Positions 7,543 to 16,050 are shown, counted from the first letter of the stretch. The stretch: 26,070 nt of DNA from JAZGDL01 sp036477795 (GCA_036477795.1 JAZGDL010000306.1:1-26070), one strand, 5' to 3'. The notes: a model not told the origin generated them from the letters alone. Made by a program: numbers and translations.

Positions 7543-8261
7543 CGCTTTGTATTCCCACGGAAACGCAGGTTTTGCTTATAGGTCAAACCATTGGTTCCCC
7601 ATATGTTCCCCAAAGGTGCGCGTTGGGACGCTGCGGGGCGCCCGTTGTGTTTTGACGATTTGTCCGGTGCCTTGAGCGGGCCACCGTGCAGGTGGAAGTA
7701 GAAAGCGCCGGCAAACTTCTCGATCTCGACGTCGTCCGCTGGAACACCGACGATCTGGGCCAGTTGATGGCGCGTGATGCCAACCATCAGCAGCTCGGGA
7801 GGCCCAGTGTCAGGATTCTCGGCAACGCCCCTCGCCGCCGTCGTAAGGGCATCCGCCAATCGGTCAAGATGCGTGAACGGAACGCCCAGGGCCCATGCGA
7901 CATGTTTGCCGTCTACGTCAAAGACTGGTTCAACTATCCCGTGCTCGGGCGCGGCGGGCTGCCCCTTGCGTTTTGACGATTTGTCCGGTGCCTTGATCGG
8001 GCCCCCGTGCAGGTGAGCGTAAAAAACGCCGGCAAACTTCTCGATCTCGACGTCGTCCGCCGTAGCGCCGACGATCTGGGCCAGCTGATGGCGCGTGATG
8101 CACATAATCAGCAGCTCGGGAGGCCCGATGTCAGGATTCTCGGCAATGCCCCTCGCCGCCTGCGTAAGAGCATCCGCTAATTGGTCAAGATGCGTGAACG
8201 GAACGCCCAGGGCCCATGCGACATGTTTGCCGTCTACATCAAAAGCTGGTTCAACTATCAT
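7527..8261 (-). CDS. Hypothetical protein made of two near-identical 107-residue repeats
   Basis: This 244-residue protein is not recognised. Residues 1 to about 107 and 108 to about 214 are nearly identical (shared VDGKHVAWALGVPFTHLD, ITRHQLAQIVG, DDVEIEKFAG), reflecting a 321-bp in-frame DNA duplication. Each copy looks like a small soluble alpha/beta domain; there is no signal peptide or membrane helix. A 30-residue basic tail follows and reads to within 11 bp of tRNA-Ser, so the tail may have been created when the element integrated. The start is the ATG at 8259-8261, whose ATGA overlaps the TGA of the integrase gene, implying translational coupling. It is a passenger gene of the integrated element. 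Confidence 0.8.
   Translation of the reverse strand: MIVEPAFDVDGKHVAWALGVPFTHLDQLADALTQAARGIAENPDIGPPELLIMCITRHQLAQIVGATADDVEIEKFAGVFYAHLHGGPIKAPDKSSKRKGQPAAPEHGIVEPVFDVDGKHVAWALGVPFTHLDRLADALTTAARGVAENPDTGPPELLMVGITRHQLAQIVGVPADDVEIEKFAGAFYFHLHGGPLKAPDKSSKHNGRPAASQRAPLGNIWGTNGLTYKQNLRFRGNTKRKKDS
7634..8261. repeat. 321-bp direct tandem duplication inside a gene
   Basis: Two head-to-tail copies at about 7634-7954 and 7955-8261 are offset by exactly 321 bp (for example GTCTACGTC at 7911 against GTCTACATC at 8232, and TTTGACGATT at 7651 against 7972). The copies differ by scattered substitutions but keep the reading frame. The duplication begins with the gene start and forms the two domains of the encoded protein. 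Confidence 0.9.
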
Positions 8262-9505
8262 GATCTGTTTGACCTCCAAGTACTGGAAACAAAACGTTGA
8301 CCAAGTTTGTGCCCGACCGCTTGACGCAGCGGTCGGGCCTCGTGCCTGTCTGAGTTGCCCGTTGTGAAACGGCGCATCGCTGCGCGGGCGTGTTCATCCC
8401 GCAGGCGGTAGTAGTGCAGGACCATGGCCAGGTCGTCGTGGCCGACCCACTCCATGACGCATGCCATATCGATTCCGCAATCGGCGCACTGGCTCACGAA
8501 ATAATGCCTGAAGTTGTGTAAAAGGAGGTCGGCTTCGTCGATCCCCGCTGGCTCACTCACGTCCTTCAGCCGATTGAGCGTTGTGCGCGCAAAGTTCTTG
8601 ATGCGGTTCTGCCCCTCCTGGCCTGGAAACACGTAACCGGCTAGAAGTCCGTTTGCTGCTGCCTTTAGGTTGACGACCAGCTCTCGGAGATCGCCCTCGA
8701 TGGGGATCCGACGATCGGTACGATCCTTCGGTGACCACTCAAACCCGTCGCACGTTGTTTTTGCACGGACGTGTACCCACCAACCTTGAAGATCGACGTC
8801 CGCCCACTCCAACGCGGCCAGCTCGCCGATACGAAGGCCGGTGTTGGCAAGGAATCGGAAGCGCAAGGTCATGTCGGGCTGAGCGTGACGGACGATCGCA
8901 TCGTACTCGTCCGCCGTGTAGGCGTGGCGCCGCTTCGAGTCGTCGTTGAAGAACAACCTGATCCCCGTTTTTCTTTCGCGGATCGGGTTGCTGCGCATTT
9001 TGCCGAGTTCGATGCACCAGTTGAAAAAGGCGCGAAGGGCAATCAAGTTGTTGTCAGCGGTCTTCTTTGTTCGATCGCCGTCAATCAGCCAGTCGCGGAA
9101 CGCCATCGCAACCGTTTTGTCAAACTGCTCCAGACGGCGAACGCGCGTGCGCTCGTTGAAAAACTTCTGCAGGTTTCCAATGACGCTGCGATAGGTCTTG
9201 TGCGTGTCCGGCTTGAGACTCTTCTTGACGTACCCCAGCCATTCATCGGAGGCGCTGACGATCGTGTCGTTGGTGATCTTGGCGTCGTCCGGAACGATGC
9301 CGTGTTCGCGCCTTGTCATCTCCAGCGACTTGGCCGTGGCGAACTCGACGGCCCCGGCCTTGTCACGGTGACCGGTAGAAACCGATCGCCACTCGCCGTG
9401 CTCGTCCTTGAAGTGGAAGTACCAGGCCCGCCCTTTGATATGCTTGCGCAGCACACCTCGGCCAACGGGATGGCGATCGCGCGGATTCTTACTCCAGCTC
9501 GGCAC
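8258..9505 (-). CDS. int: Tyrosine recombinase (integrase) of the tRNA-Ser element
   Basis: This 415-residue site-specific recombinase has an N-terminal arm-type domain (HIKGRAWYFHF, about residues 22-32), a SAM-like core-binding domain (about 80-175) and a catalytic domain with R225 (TGLRIGEL), K260, H330-x2-R333 (HNFRHYF), H356 (WVGHDDLA) and the nucleophile Y365 or Y366. All catalytic positions are present, so it may be active. The start is the GTG at 9503-9505, with GGAGGAA 8 bases upstream, overlapping the xis-like gene by 17 bp; the longer frame to 9664 runs through that gene. It probably catalyses integration at the adjacent tRNA-Ser gene. Confidence 0.93.
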   Translation of the reverse strand: MPSWSKNPRDRHPVGRGVLRKHIKGRAWYFHFKDEHGEWRSVSTGHRDKAGAVEFATAKSLEMTRREHGIVPDDAKITNDTIVSASDEWLGYVKKSLKPDTHKTYRSVIGNLQKFFNERTRVRRLEQFDKTVAMAFRDWLIDGDRTKKTADNNLIALRAFFNWCIELGKMRSNPIRERKTGIRLFFNDDSKRRHAYTADEYDAIVRHAQPDMTLRFRFLANTGLRIGELAALEWADVDLQGWWVHVRAKTTCDGFEWSPKDRTDRRIPIEGDLRELVVNLKAAANGLLAGYVFPGQEGQNRIKNFARTTLNRLKDVSEPAGIDEADLLLHNFRHYFVSQCADCGIDMACVMEWVGHDDLAMVLHYYRLRDEHARAAMRRFTTGNSDRHEARPLRQAVGHKLGQRFVSSTWRSNRS

Positions 9506-10127
9506 CGTTTCCGTTCCTCCGGCGCTTGAAATAATGTGAGTTCTGAAGACGATCCTCCGTGGTTCGCCACTCGCCACCCCCGGTCTTGTCAGCGTCGATC
9601 TTGCCTTCGTTGCACAGCCGGCGCACGGTCTTGACGGCCAGCCCCGTTCGCGCGGCAATCCCATCGGTATTGAGGAGCTTCCCCGACGGAGGAACGAACC
9701 CCGTAGCGGCTGAGTTGAACAACTCCTGAATCTGGCTCAGAAGCTGTTCGGCGTGGCGCTCGCTTTGCACTGCCACTTGGTTGCGGATGGCCCTTTCGAC
9801 GCTCCGGCCGAGGCGGAGCGCATCGGACTCGCGTGACGTGGCACCCGCGGCCATTTGCACGATATCATCGCGTGAAACCAACACCGGAACGTCGCCGCGA
9901 ATAAGATCGGACACGTACCGGGCCGTGGAATGGAGCAGGCTTAGCAGTTGCTCCGCCACCCCTCGGTTGACCGTGGTCAGGACCATTTCCATGAACGCGC
10001 GCTCCTCATTCTGATACCCGGTGTCCGCCCGCATGCGCGCGATCAGCTCCTCGTTGGTGCCGAACGTCCCGTTGCCGTCACCGTAGACCCCCAGGATTCT
10101 GAAAACGGTCAGGAATTCCTCGTTCAT
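9489..10127 (-). CDS. HTH protein, excisionase-like C-terminus
   Basis: The 212-residue protein has a helical N-terminal part of unknown function (about residues 1-140) and a C-terminal helix-turn-helix (LLNTDGIAARTGLAVKTVRR, residues 151-170, then a wing with GGGEWR) like MerR/excisionase DNA-binding domains. Its position as the first gene of the operon, overlapping int by 17 bp, fits a recombination directionality factor or repressor. The ATG at 10125-10127 has AAGGTGA 6 bases upstream and a strong promoter before it (10161-10189). The N-terminal 140 residues are longer than in classic Xis proteins, so a combined regulatory role is possible. Confidence 0.7.
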   Translation of the reverse strand: MNEEFLTVFRILGVYGDGNGTFGTNEELIARMRADTGYQNEERAFMEMVLTTVNRGVAEQLLSLLHSTARYVSDLIRGDVPVLVSRDDIVQMAAGATSRESDALRLGRSVERAIRNQVAVQSERHAEQLLSQIQELFNSAATGFVPPSGKLLNTDGIAARTGLAVKTVRRLCNEGKIDADKTGGGEWRTTEDRLQNSHYFKRRRNGNGAELE

Positions 10128-10142
10128 CGCTGATCACCTTGA

Positions 10143-10189
10143 CACACGTGTGACACAGTTATTATTGTACGCCTCGTGAGGCACGTCAA
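10143..10189 (-). promoter_or_regulatory. Promoter with palindromic operators for the xis-int operon
   Basis: On the minus strand, TTGACG (10184-10189) is a -35 and AATAAT (10161-10166) a -10, separated by exactly 17 bp. The spacer contains GCCTC-N2-GAGGC (10171-10182), and the perfect palindrome CACACGTGTG (10143-10152) lies between the -10 and the start codon at 10127. Both are placed where a repressor would block transcription. Confidence 0.7.
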
Positions 10190-10282
10190 CCCTGTTTTTG
10201 ACGCCATAATGGCCCTTTTTTTCATGGTTGCCAGGCCAAAGTGAATCTGTACCATGCCTTGTAGCTCATGGTGGAGGAACAG

Positions 10283-10834
10283 ATGGCTAGAGCACGGGAC
10301 ATCCGGCAGGGATTCCGGCGGGTGAATCAGCTGCTGGGCGAGGTGGTTAAGCAGGCGCCGGCAGCGAACGACACCGTCGGCACATTGATTCAGCAGTTGG
10401 CCAGCCTCGAACAGCTCGTCGAGGAATCGACTATCGACCAGAAGGTCGCGTCGCCCCGAACGCTTCCACGCGGCAAGGCGAAAGAGTACCGCGTTGAGCG
10501 CACGGGGAAGCGCGAGGTTGTGGCTGAGTACCGTCCAGATGATTTGAGACCATTCCGCTGCCCGCGTTCTACCTATGATGCCGTCGCCCGCGCCCTCGCG
10601 AAATCGTCCGGGCCGGTCGCGTACGATCAGATCGTTTCTGACGTGGCGCAGTCCCTCGGCACAGCGCGGGCGGACTATCAGATCCGCGTGGCGCTACGGT
10701 TTCTGACGGATCCGGACGTCGGGCTCGTGGAACGAAACCGCGCTCGGTACCGAGTGCTTCGCTCACGTAGCTTTCTCAAGCAGGCGCGTGACGCCTGGGA
10801 GAGACACTTGCCCGATACTACGGAAAACGCGTAG
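10283..10834 (+). CDS. Hypothetical protein with C-terminal winged-helix-like domain
   Basis: This 183-residue protein is transcribed divergently from the xis-like gene and is not recognised. Residues 1-55 are helical, with a glutamine- and leucine-rich stretch; 58-90 is a basic linker; and about 97-160 (STYDAVARALAKSSGPVAYDQ and following) resembles a winged helix in spacing. It may bind DNA and control the element. The ATG at 10283-10285 is chosen over one at 10268 because GGAGGAA lies 5 bases before it. No signal peptide or membrane segment is present. Confidence 0.65.
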   Translation: MARARDIRQGFRRVNQLLGEVVKQAPAANDTVGTLIQQLASLEQLVEESTIDQKVASPRTLPRGKAKEYRVERTGKREVVAEYRPDDLRPFRCPRSTYDAVARALAKSSGPVAYDQIVSDVAQSLGTARADYQIRVALRFLTDPDVGLVERNRARYRVLRSRSFLKQARDAWERHLPDTTENA

Positions 10835-10855
10835 CAGGCGGGTGTCAAACGGGCA

Positions 10856-11086
10856 TTGACGTTTGCGAAACTGCGTGACTCCGCATCGACCGCAGCCGCC
10901 GAATCAAAGGATCCAGTAGTTCCGATACAGCAGTATCACATCCTCGCCGGCCACATCGCCAAGGGCGTTGACGACAGCTACATCACGCGTCATCCGCGAT
11001 TTGTGGAGACGGCCGGTGGAGCAATCGAGAATTCTTGTCTACCTCGAACGAAGGGGAAAACACGGCAGCAGGCGCAGCCTCGGTAG
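10856..11086 (+). pseudogene. Possible relic of a tyrosine recombinase C-terminus
   Basis: The translation TFAKLRDSASTAAAES...YHILAGHIAKGVDDSYITRHP reads like the end of an integrase, with the order of helix, GH box and final tyrosine (Y in DSYITRH) preserved. The usual HxxR is degraded (AKLRDSA) and no N-terminal two thirds is present. It has no convincing start. The alternative is a chance open frame. Confidence 0.35.
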
Positions 11087-11619
11087 AAGCAGGAGCCGCA
11101 ATCGGTGTCCCGCCCGTTAGGCTGCCCGACGTGGCCAGCGCTGTGCCAGCGGGGCGAAAGGTTGCTCGCTATCCTGTCCGATGCGGTCGGGCCAAACGCC
11201 CATGATCTGTCGGAAGAAGGTGCAAGAAGCCGAGGCGAGGAGGCTGGCCACCCCGGGCCGCGGCCTCAACAACGGCCCGTGCTCAGGTGGTACCTACCAC
11301 AAGCGGCGTGCAGGTTGGGAGATGCTAAACGCTCTGTACACATAGAGTTACGCTCGCAAGTCGGCCTATGATCCCCAGCCGACCAATCTAGACATATGTC
11401 CCACCGGTGCGGGGTGTTGCCTTGGGGCTCTGCCCCAAACCCCGAGGTTCATCGCTTTGTGGCCAGAACGCGTCGGGGTCGTTGGGGAAGGCGGAGGGCT
11501 GCTGTGCAAGCAGCCCCACCACCCCCGTCCTGGCACCGGCGTGAGCGCTCAGGTTGCTCCTCAGCAGAGCCCTATCCTCTGCGCCGGTATCAACTATTGT
11601 CCGACCTCTACACCGAACG
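11087..11619. other. Non-coding stretch with one strong small hairpin
   Basis: No gene is recognised in these 533 bases. A 7-bp stem with a 3-base loop (TTGGGGC-TCT-GCCCCAA, 11422-11438) is the clearest structure; it lacks a T-run. A 54-codon open frame near 11180-11344, rich in basic residues and cysteine, has no recognisable family. A 14-mer at 11173-11186 recurs exactly at 18715-18728 in the IS3 relic. Confidence 0.5.
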
Positions 11620-12438
11620 TCAATCGATCTCAATCGCATTCTCGTCCTCCACTGCCCCCGTCAACTCACGATCGATCCGCAGGTACTCCTCGACCAGGCT
11701 CGGGCCACAGTTCAACGCGTAGGCCGTCTCGGCCGGTGTCATCCCCTGCATTCGGCAGTGACGAACCAGATCAAACTGGCCCAGGCACCGATCCACCGCC
11801 TCCACAGTGTGGTACGTCTCGCGGGCAACCTGGTCCGAACACTTGCCGTCTGCGTACCGCTTCCAACAGATAATCCGCTTGTGGGTGATCCCGCAGCCCA
11901 TGTCGTGCAAGGTTGCACGACGCGGGACAACCTTCCCTCTGTTGCGCTCGTGCGCCGTCAAGACGCTGGAGATTCGCGAGGCATCTCCCGTCATGAGCTC
12001 CGCCAGATCGGCGTTCGATAACAACGCCCCTTGCTGATAAGCCTGCTCACACAAACGGACAGCCCTCATCCGTAGACGCTCCTCAACTGGAACGCGATTG
12101 ATTCGGGCAAGAATGTCCTGGTCGGTGCTGAGGTCCAGGACAACGGGAACCAAGTCAGTGTCCGCGGTGCGTTTGCCACGGGATGGCGGATCGTTAATGT
12201 CCACACCCAACCAGAGGATCTGTCCGTGACGAAGATGCTCGCGCGGACGCAAGTGTTCGGCCACCACATCGAGAATCATCTCCGCACACAACGCCCGTAT
12301 ACGATCGCCTCCAATACGGGGAAAATCCCGGCCGATCACGTGGGCCAAGGCGTTTTTGAGACTCTTCTCCCGCAACGCACCGAACATCTTGCGGACACGG
12401 TCAAGCTTAGGATTGATCACCACCGCATCCCTTTCCAT
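11620..12438 (-). CDS. DUF1670-family protein (full-length copy)
   Basis: This 272-residue protein resembles the DUF1670 family, which has no established function and occurs in mobile or repetitive settings in several phyla. Visible blocks are an N-terminal helical part (LRVRKMFGALREK-like), a central HGQILWLGVDINDPPSRGK strand region, AYQQGALLSNADLAELM, an HTH-like C-terminal half with THKRIICWKRYADGKCSDQV and the final PSLVEEYLRIDREL. The C-terminal half looks like two helix-turn-helix units, suggesting nucleic-acid binding (inference). The ATG at 12436-12438 follows GTGGGG by 6 bases; another ATG at 12456 is possible. It overlaps its paralogue upstream by 32 bp. Confidence 0.7.
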   Translation of the reverse strand: MERDAVVINPKLDRVRKMFGALREKSLKNALAHVIGRDFPRIGGDRIRALCAEMILDVVAEHLRPREHLRHGQILWLGVDINDPPSRGKRTADTDLVPVVLDLSTDQDILARINRVPVEERLRMRAVRLCEQAYQQGALLSNADLAELMTGDASRISSVLTAHERNRGKVVPRRATLHDMGCGITHKRIICWKRYADGKCSDQVARETYHTVEAVDRCLGQFDLVRHCRMQGMTPAETAYALNCGPSLVEEYLRIDRELTGAVEDENAIEID

Positions 12439-13099
12439 TTTTTTCCCCACTTCCATGTCCCAGATGCAGTAGTTGGTCCAGATGGTACGCCATGTTCTTG
12501 TCTGACTCACACTCATGCAGCAGGTCGATGTACTCCTCGACGAGCTTCCGGCTTCGCCTCAGCAAGAAGCCGATCTGTCCGGCCTGCATGTCACGTCGCG
12601 CCAGCTGAGCGCATCGTGTAAAGGTCGACAGATAGTTGTCGATCGACGATACCGAGTGGCGCGCTCGCCGCTGAATCTCGGTCGTGGTGAGCCCCTCCAG
12701 GGCCAGACTCACGATCCGCACGCGGCGGGTCAAAACAGGGCTGATGTCATGAACTGTGCTTCGAAGCGGAATGGGCGTCTCCGGGTTGGTTTGGCGCAAC
12801 GCCTCGAGATCGCGAGAGATCGTACGAACATTGACGAAGAAAACACGATAGGCCAGGTCTTCCCGGGTGAGCAGCGCTCCTTGACTCATGGCTTCCTGGC
12901 ACAGATCCACAATGCGCGCTTGTCGATACGCTGCCGGACCCTTGGTCTGCATCAACCGGTCGTGCTCGATTCCCCGATGGACGGTCAGACAAACCGAGCG
13001 TTTCTCGCAATCGCTCACTGGTTTGCCGGCCGGCTCATCAGCGCAGACCGCCACTAGCGTTACCTTGCCAGGTGGAGCCCTTCCCGCCGACGGCTCCAT
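12407..13099 (-). CDS. DUF1670-family protein, N-terminally shortened paralogue
   Basis: The 230-residue product aligns with the neighbouring DUF1670 protein over its central and C-terminal parts (for example QGALLTREDLAYRVF against QGALLSNADLAELMT, LRSTVHDISPVLTRRVRI against the corresponding THKRI block, and SRKLVEEYIDLL against PSLVEEYLRI). It lacks about 70 N-terminal residues: homology begins at PPGKVTLVAVCADEPAG, right at the start. The ATG at 13097-13099 (or a GTG at 13111) lies 8-20 bp after the reductase stop. Either a shortened functional partner or a 5'-truncated gene that picked up a new start is possible. The two DUF1670 genes probably form one transcript. Confidence 0.65.
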   Translation of the reverse strand: MEPSAGRAPPGKVTLVAVCADEPAGKPVSDCEKRSVCLTVHRGIEHDRLMQTKGPAAYRQARIVDLCQEAMSQGALLTREDLAYRVFFVNVRTISRDLEALRQTNPETPIPLRSTVHDISPVLTRRVRIVSLALEGLTTTEIQRRARHSVSSIDNYLSTFTRCAQLARRDMQAGQIGFLLRRSRKLVEEYIDLLHECESDKNMAYHLDQLLHLGHGSGEKNGKGCGGDQS

Positions 13100-13119
13100 T
13101 AGCGCCAGCACCCGTTGAG

Positions 13120-14397
13120 TTACGCTTCCAAGACAACGTTTTCCCTAGGTACCGCGATGCAGGTAAGGCAACAATCTATTTCGCAATCCAATCCCGGCTC
13201 ACTGATGTAGTCCACTTCCCCCTTCCTAACCGCCACTTTGCATTCTCCGCAGCTCCCTGCTTCACAACCGGATTCCATGGAGATGCCGTTTGCTCTTGCA
13301 AATTCAAGAAGATTGTTGGCCTCCGAATCCCACCGAATTGTTCGTTCGGACTTGGCGAAACTGACCTCCACTCCTTGAGCGTGCTGAGCATCTATTGTGC
13401 GCATGGAGGTCTTCGATAATTCCCTCGCTGGAGTGCAGAACGCTTCCGTTCTGATGCTTGATGGGAGGACGCCCCAGGCCTTGAGGCCCTTGGTTAGTGT
13501 ACTCATCATGGGCGGAGGACCGCATATATAATATTCGAACTCATGTGTCGGAATCTCTTGCTTAAGATATTCAATGGTGATTCGACCCTCGTGATCGTAG
13601 TCTGTTCCCTTCCGATCGCCTTCGCGTGGCGAGCTGTAACAGATGCGAACATTTACGTTCTCATGACTCGATCGTATCCGAGCGAGCTTCTCTCGAAAGA
13701 TACGTTCACCTCCATGTCGCACTCCGTAGAATAACCACGTATCGCGTGCGGAATTGCGCCTTACAATCTCATTGAGCATGCTCCATAACGGTGTGATGCC
13801 GATACCACCGGCCACCAGAACGACGGGCGCGTCTCGACTCGAATCGAGCACAAAGTTGCCGGCCGGCGCCCGCACATCAAGTAATTCCCCCTCCCGAACG
13901 TTGTCGTAAAAGTATGATGAAACCAGGCCGTCGGGAACGTCTGGTTTGGTTGTCGGCCGCAACACTTTCTTGACTACGATTCTGTAGCAGTTCTCTTCCG
14001 CTCGGTAACAGTCGGCCAGCGAGTAGCAGCGCACCACCGTTTGTTTCTCCCGGCCAATCACAAGCTTGAATGTCAGAAATTGGCCGGGTTTGTACGGCGG
14101 CAGCGGCTGTCCACCGCGCGGTGCGAGTTCAAGAGCGCAGATGCCACTCTTGTCAAGTAACTCCTTCTTGCGAACTTCAAGTTTTCGATACCCTTGCCAG
14201 GTCAGCTCGTCTCGTCGCTTCCGAACCTGCCGGAGTTGTACTTCATCGGCAAAGCGTCTCTCAAGGTGCTCCAGCGACTTCTCGTAGGCCTTAATTCGGC
14301 ACCTTTCCCGCCGTCCTACTGAGATCGCCAGAACGATGACAGTGTACGAAACCGCACTGAGTATAAGAAAGGCGACAACCTGGAAAACGATTAGCAC
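13120..14397 (-). CDS. Membrane-anchored FAD/NAD(P) reductase with C-terminal 2Fe-2S ferredoxin domain
   Basis: The 425-residue protein has an N-terminal transmembrane helix (about residues 4-27), a charged helical linker (30-80), an FAD domain with RCYSL at 123-127, an NAD(P) domain with GGIGITPL at 197-204 and CGPPPMM at 292-298, and a C-terminal plant-type ferredoxin domain with C378, C383, C386 and C413 as cluster ligands. The domain order (reductase then ferredoxin) resembles Hcr/PaaE-type reductases; NqrF has the ferredoxin first. It should pass electrons from NAD(P)H through FAD to 2Fe-2S on the cytoplasmic face. The start is a GTG with no clear ribosome site. It is the last gene of the cytochrome-porin operon, 75 bp after the porin gene. 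Confidence 0.88.
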   Translation of the reverse strand: MLIVFQVVAFLILSAVSYTVIVLAISVGRRERCRIKAYEKSLEHLERRFADEVQLRQVRKRRDELTWQGYRKLEVRKKELLDKSGICALELAPRGGQPLPPYKPGQFLTFKLVIGREKQTVVRCYSLADCYRAEENCYRIVVKKVLRPTTKPDVPDGLVSSYFYDNVREGELLDVRAPAGNFVLDSSRDAPVVLVAGGIGITPLWSMLNEIVRRNSARDTWLFYGVRHGGERIFREKLARIRSSHENVNVRICYSSPREGDRKGTDYDHEGRITIEYLKQEIPTHEFEYYICGPPPMMSTLTKGLKAWGVLPSSIRTEAFCTPARELSKTSMRTIDAQHAQGVEVSFAKSERTIRWDSEANNLLEFARANGISMESGCEAGSCGECKVAVRKGEVDYISEPGLDCEIDCCLTCIAVPRENVVLEA

Positions 14398-14472
14398 TGG
14401 TCGGGTACCCTGCTACCTTGTACTATCTGACCGATGTGGGTGCGACAAGTCGGCCACTGTTCATCACCTGTA

Positions 14473-16017
14473 TTAGAACATGAAACGGAACTCAACCCTG
14501 GCGCCGTAAGAAGCGCTGGTGTGTTCGCGGGCAGCGGCGAACGCGTCGATCTGTATTACCGTCTGCTGCCCTAACGCCCACTGATAACGTGCTGCAGCGC
14601 CGGCCTCCCCTTCGCTCTCTCCGCTCGTCTCCTTGCGGCCGCCGAACTCCACGATAAGCTGCCTTCGATGGTCCTTATCTAGAAACTTCTGGTAGCCGAT
14701 GCTCGCTCCGTAGGCACTGTCGGCCTGATTGCTTAAGGCCGACCCAAATCTGCCCAATCCGACAGCTGCAAAGAGGATACCCGTTCGCCCCAGGGGACCG
14801 CCAGTCGTTGGATCGCGGGCCGCAGAGGCAAACCGGTCGATCCCATAGAATGTGTTGACATACAATAGATCATGTGTGTGCGGCGGCGTCCACGATAACT
14901 CGCTGAAGAAAAGATATCCACGTGTGTTCTGTGCGGCTTCCCGCCTGTCACGGATTTGTCCCTCCTCGGCACGGGGATCCGGGTCGATTTCGCCCGTTGT
15001 TGGAAAGGAGCCGAGCGCGCGAAATGACGTGTTGATGTGCCCCACCCGCTGCACGGCGCTGAGGCCGGCATAGAATGCCGACCCCGTTCTTCGCGAATCG
15101 ACGTACGCTACATCTAGGTTAATCGTGCTGAGTTTCGTATCGATCTGCGTGAACAATCCCCAGAGCTGTGCCGTTTCGTCTTCGATGTTGTTCCCGGCGA
15201 AGTTGTTGCCGCGATTAATTTCATCCCACGCATATAAGCAGGTGAGCCGCAGGTTGGACGTGCCGGCCGGAAGTAGAGTATTGCGGACGAGCCCGACGGC
15301 ATCCATGCTTGGGTCGTTGATGAGCATGCCTTCCTGAACGAAGATCGGCTGTCGCCCAACCGAGAAGCCGACGTCAAGTGGCATGAAGTCACTCTTGTCA
15401 AGGTTCGGAAAAAGCTCAGCAAATTCTCCTTCGATGAACAGCGATGTGATTCTTCCGTTGAACTCCGTCTGCCAATCGTTGTCGAACTGCGGTTGGAAGT
15501 TAAGGCTTGTGAATCGACCATCCTGATCCAGCGGTCGCACGCCGACAAGAATCCTTTCCGTTCCCGTCAATCGTAACTCTAGGAAGATGTCAAGCCGGTT
15601 GGCCCACTCCGCAAGCTTGGTGTTGCCGTCGTCGAAAGTCTGCAATGCCGTACGATAGGTCCCAAAGATGAGGAAACTCGGCTGCCACACGGCGCCTGTC
15701 GGAAGGGTGAACTCCAAACCCGTCTCTCCCGGCTCGAGGAAACCGGTGAAACCAGGCTCGCCTTCCTTTCGTTTGAACAGCGCCACGCCGCCGGGAGGCT
15801 TGAACAGCTCCCTTCCGAAATCGAGGGTAAAAAAGGGGCGATGAAACCGGTTGTCCTCATAGTTCGGTGTGTACTTCTCGTAATCATCAGAGATTCGATT
15901 GTGATCATCCGCCTGGCCTGTTCTGCCTCCGCCTTTGGCAGGGGACGTGACAAGGCACACAAGGATGATCGCCGACCATGTCAAATTGGTGTGTTCAATG
16001 TACCTCACTGGACCCAT
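14473..16017 (-). CDS. Outer-membrane beta-barrel (porin-like) protein
   Basis: The 514-residue protein starts with a signal peptide (hydrophobic WSAIILVCLVTSPA, residues 14-27) and continues with alternating aromatic/polar strands through the C-terminus, which ends in VEFRFMF with a terminal phenylalanine, the classic outer-membrane insertion signal. No haem motifs or lipobox are present. The family is not recognised; it resembles porin-like proteins found beside multihaem cytochromes. ATG at 16015-16017 is chosen; a GTG five codons upstream is possible. It follows the cytochrome gene by about 33 bp and is probably co-transcribed. Confidence 0.75.
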   Translation of the reverse strand: MGPVRYIEHTNLTWSAIILVCLVTSPAKGGGRTGQADDHNRISDDYEKYTPNYEDNRFHRPFFTLDFGRELFKPPGGVALFKRKEGEPGFTGFLEPGETGLEFTLPTGAVWQPSFLIFGTYRTALQTFDDGNTKLAEWANRLDIFLELRLTGTERILVGVRPLDQDGRFTSLNFQPQFDNDWQTEFNGRITSLFIEGEFAELFPNLDKSDFMPLDVGFSVGRQPIFVQEGMLINDPSMDAVGLVRNTLLPAGTSNLRLTCLYAWDEINRGNNFAGNNIEDETAQLWGLFTQIDTKLSTINLDVAYVDSRRTGSAFYAGLSAVQRVGHINTSFRALGSFPTTGEIDPDPRAEEGQIRDRREAAQNTRGYLFFSELSWTPPHTHDLLYVNTFYGIDRFASAARDPTTGGPLGRTGILFAAVGLGRFGSALSNQADSAYGASIGYQKFLDKDHRRQLIVEFGGRKETSGESEGEAGAAARYQWALGQQTVIQIDAFAAAREHTSASYGARVEFRFMF

Positions 16018-16050
16018 TTCCTGTGCACACACCTCATATGGTTTTTCCGT

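Noticed and set aside
7517..11619. Second copy of the tRNA-Ser 3' end as attachment site
   Set aside because: No repeat of the TTCGAATCCCCCC-type sequence was found by eye downstream of the integrase.
13120..14397. NqrF subunit of Na+-translocating NADH:quinone reductase
   Set aside because: The ferredoxin domain is C-terminal, not N-terminal, and no other nqr genes are near.
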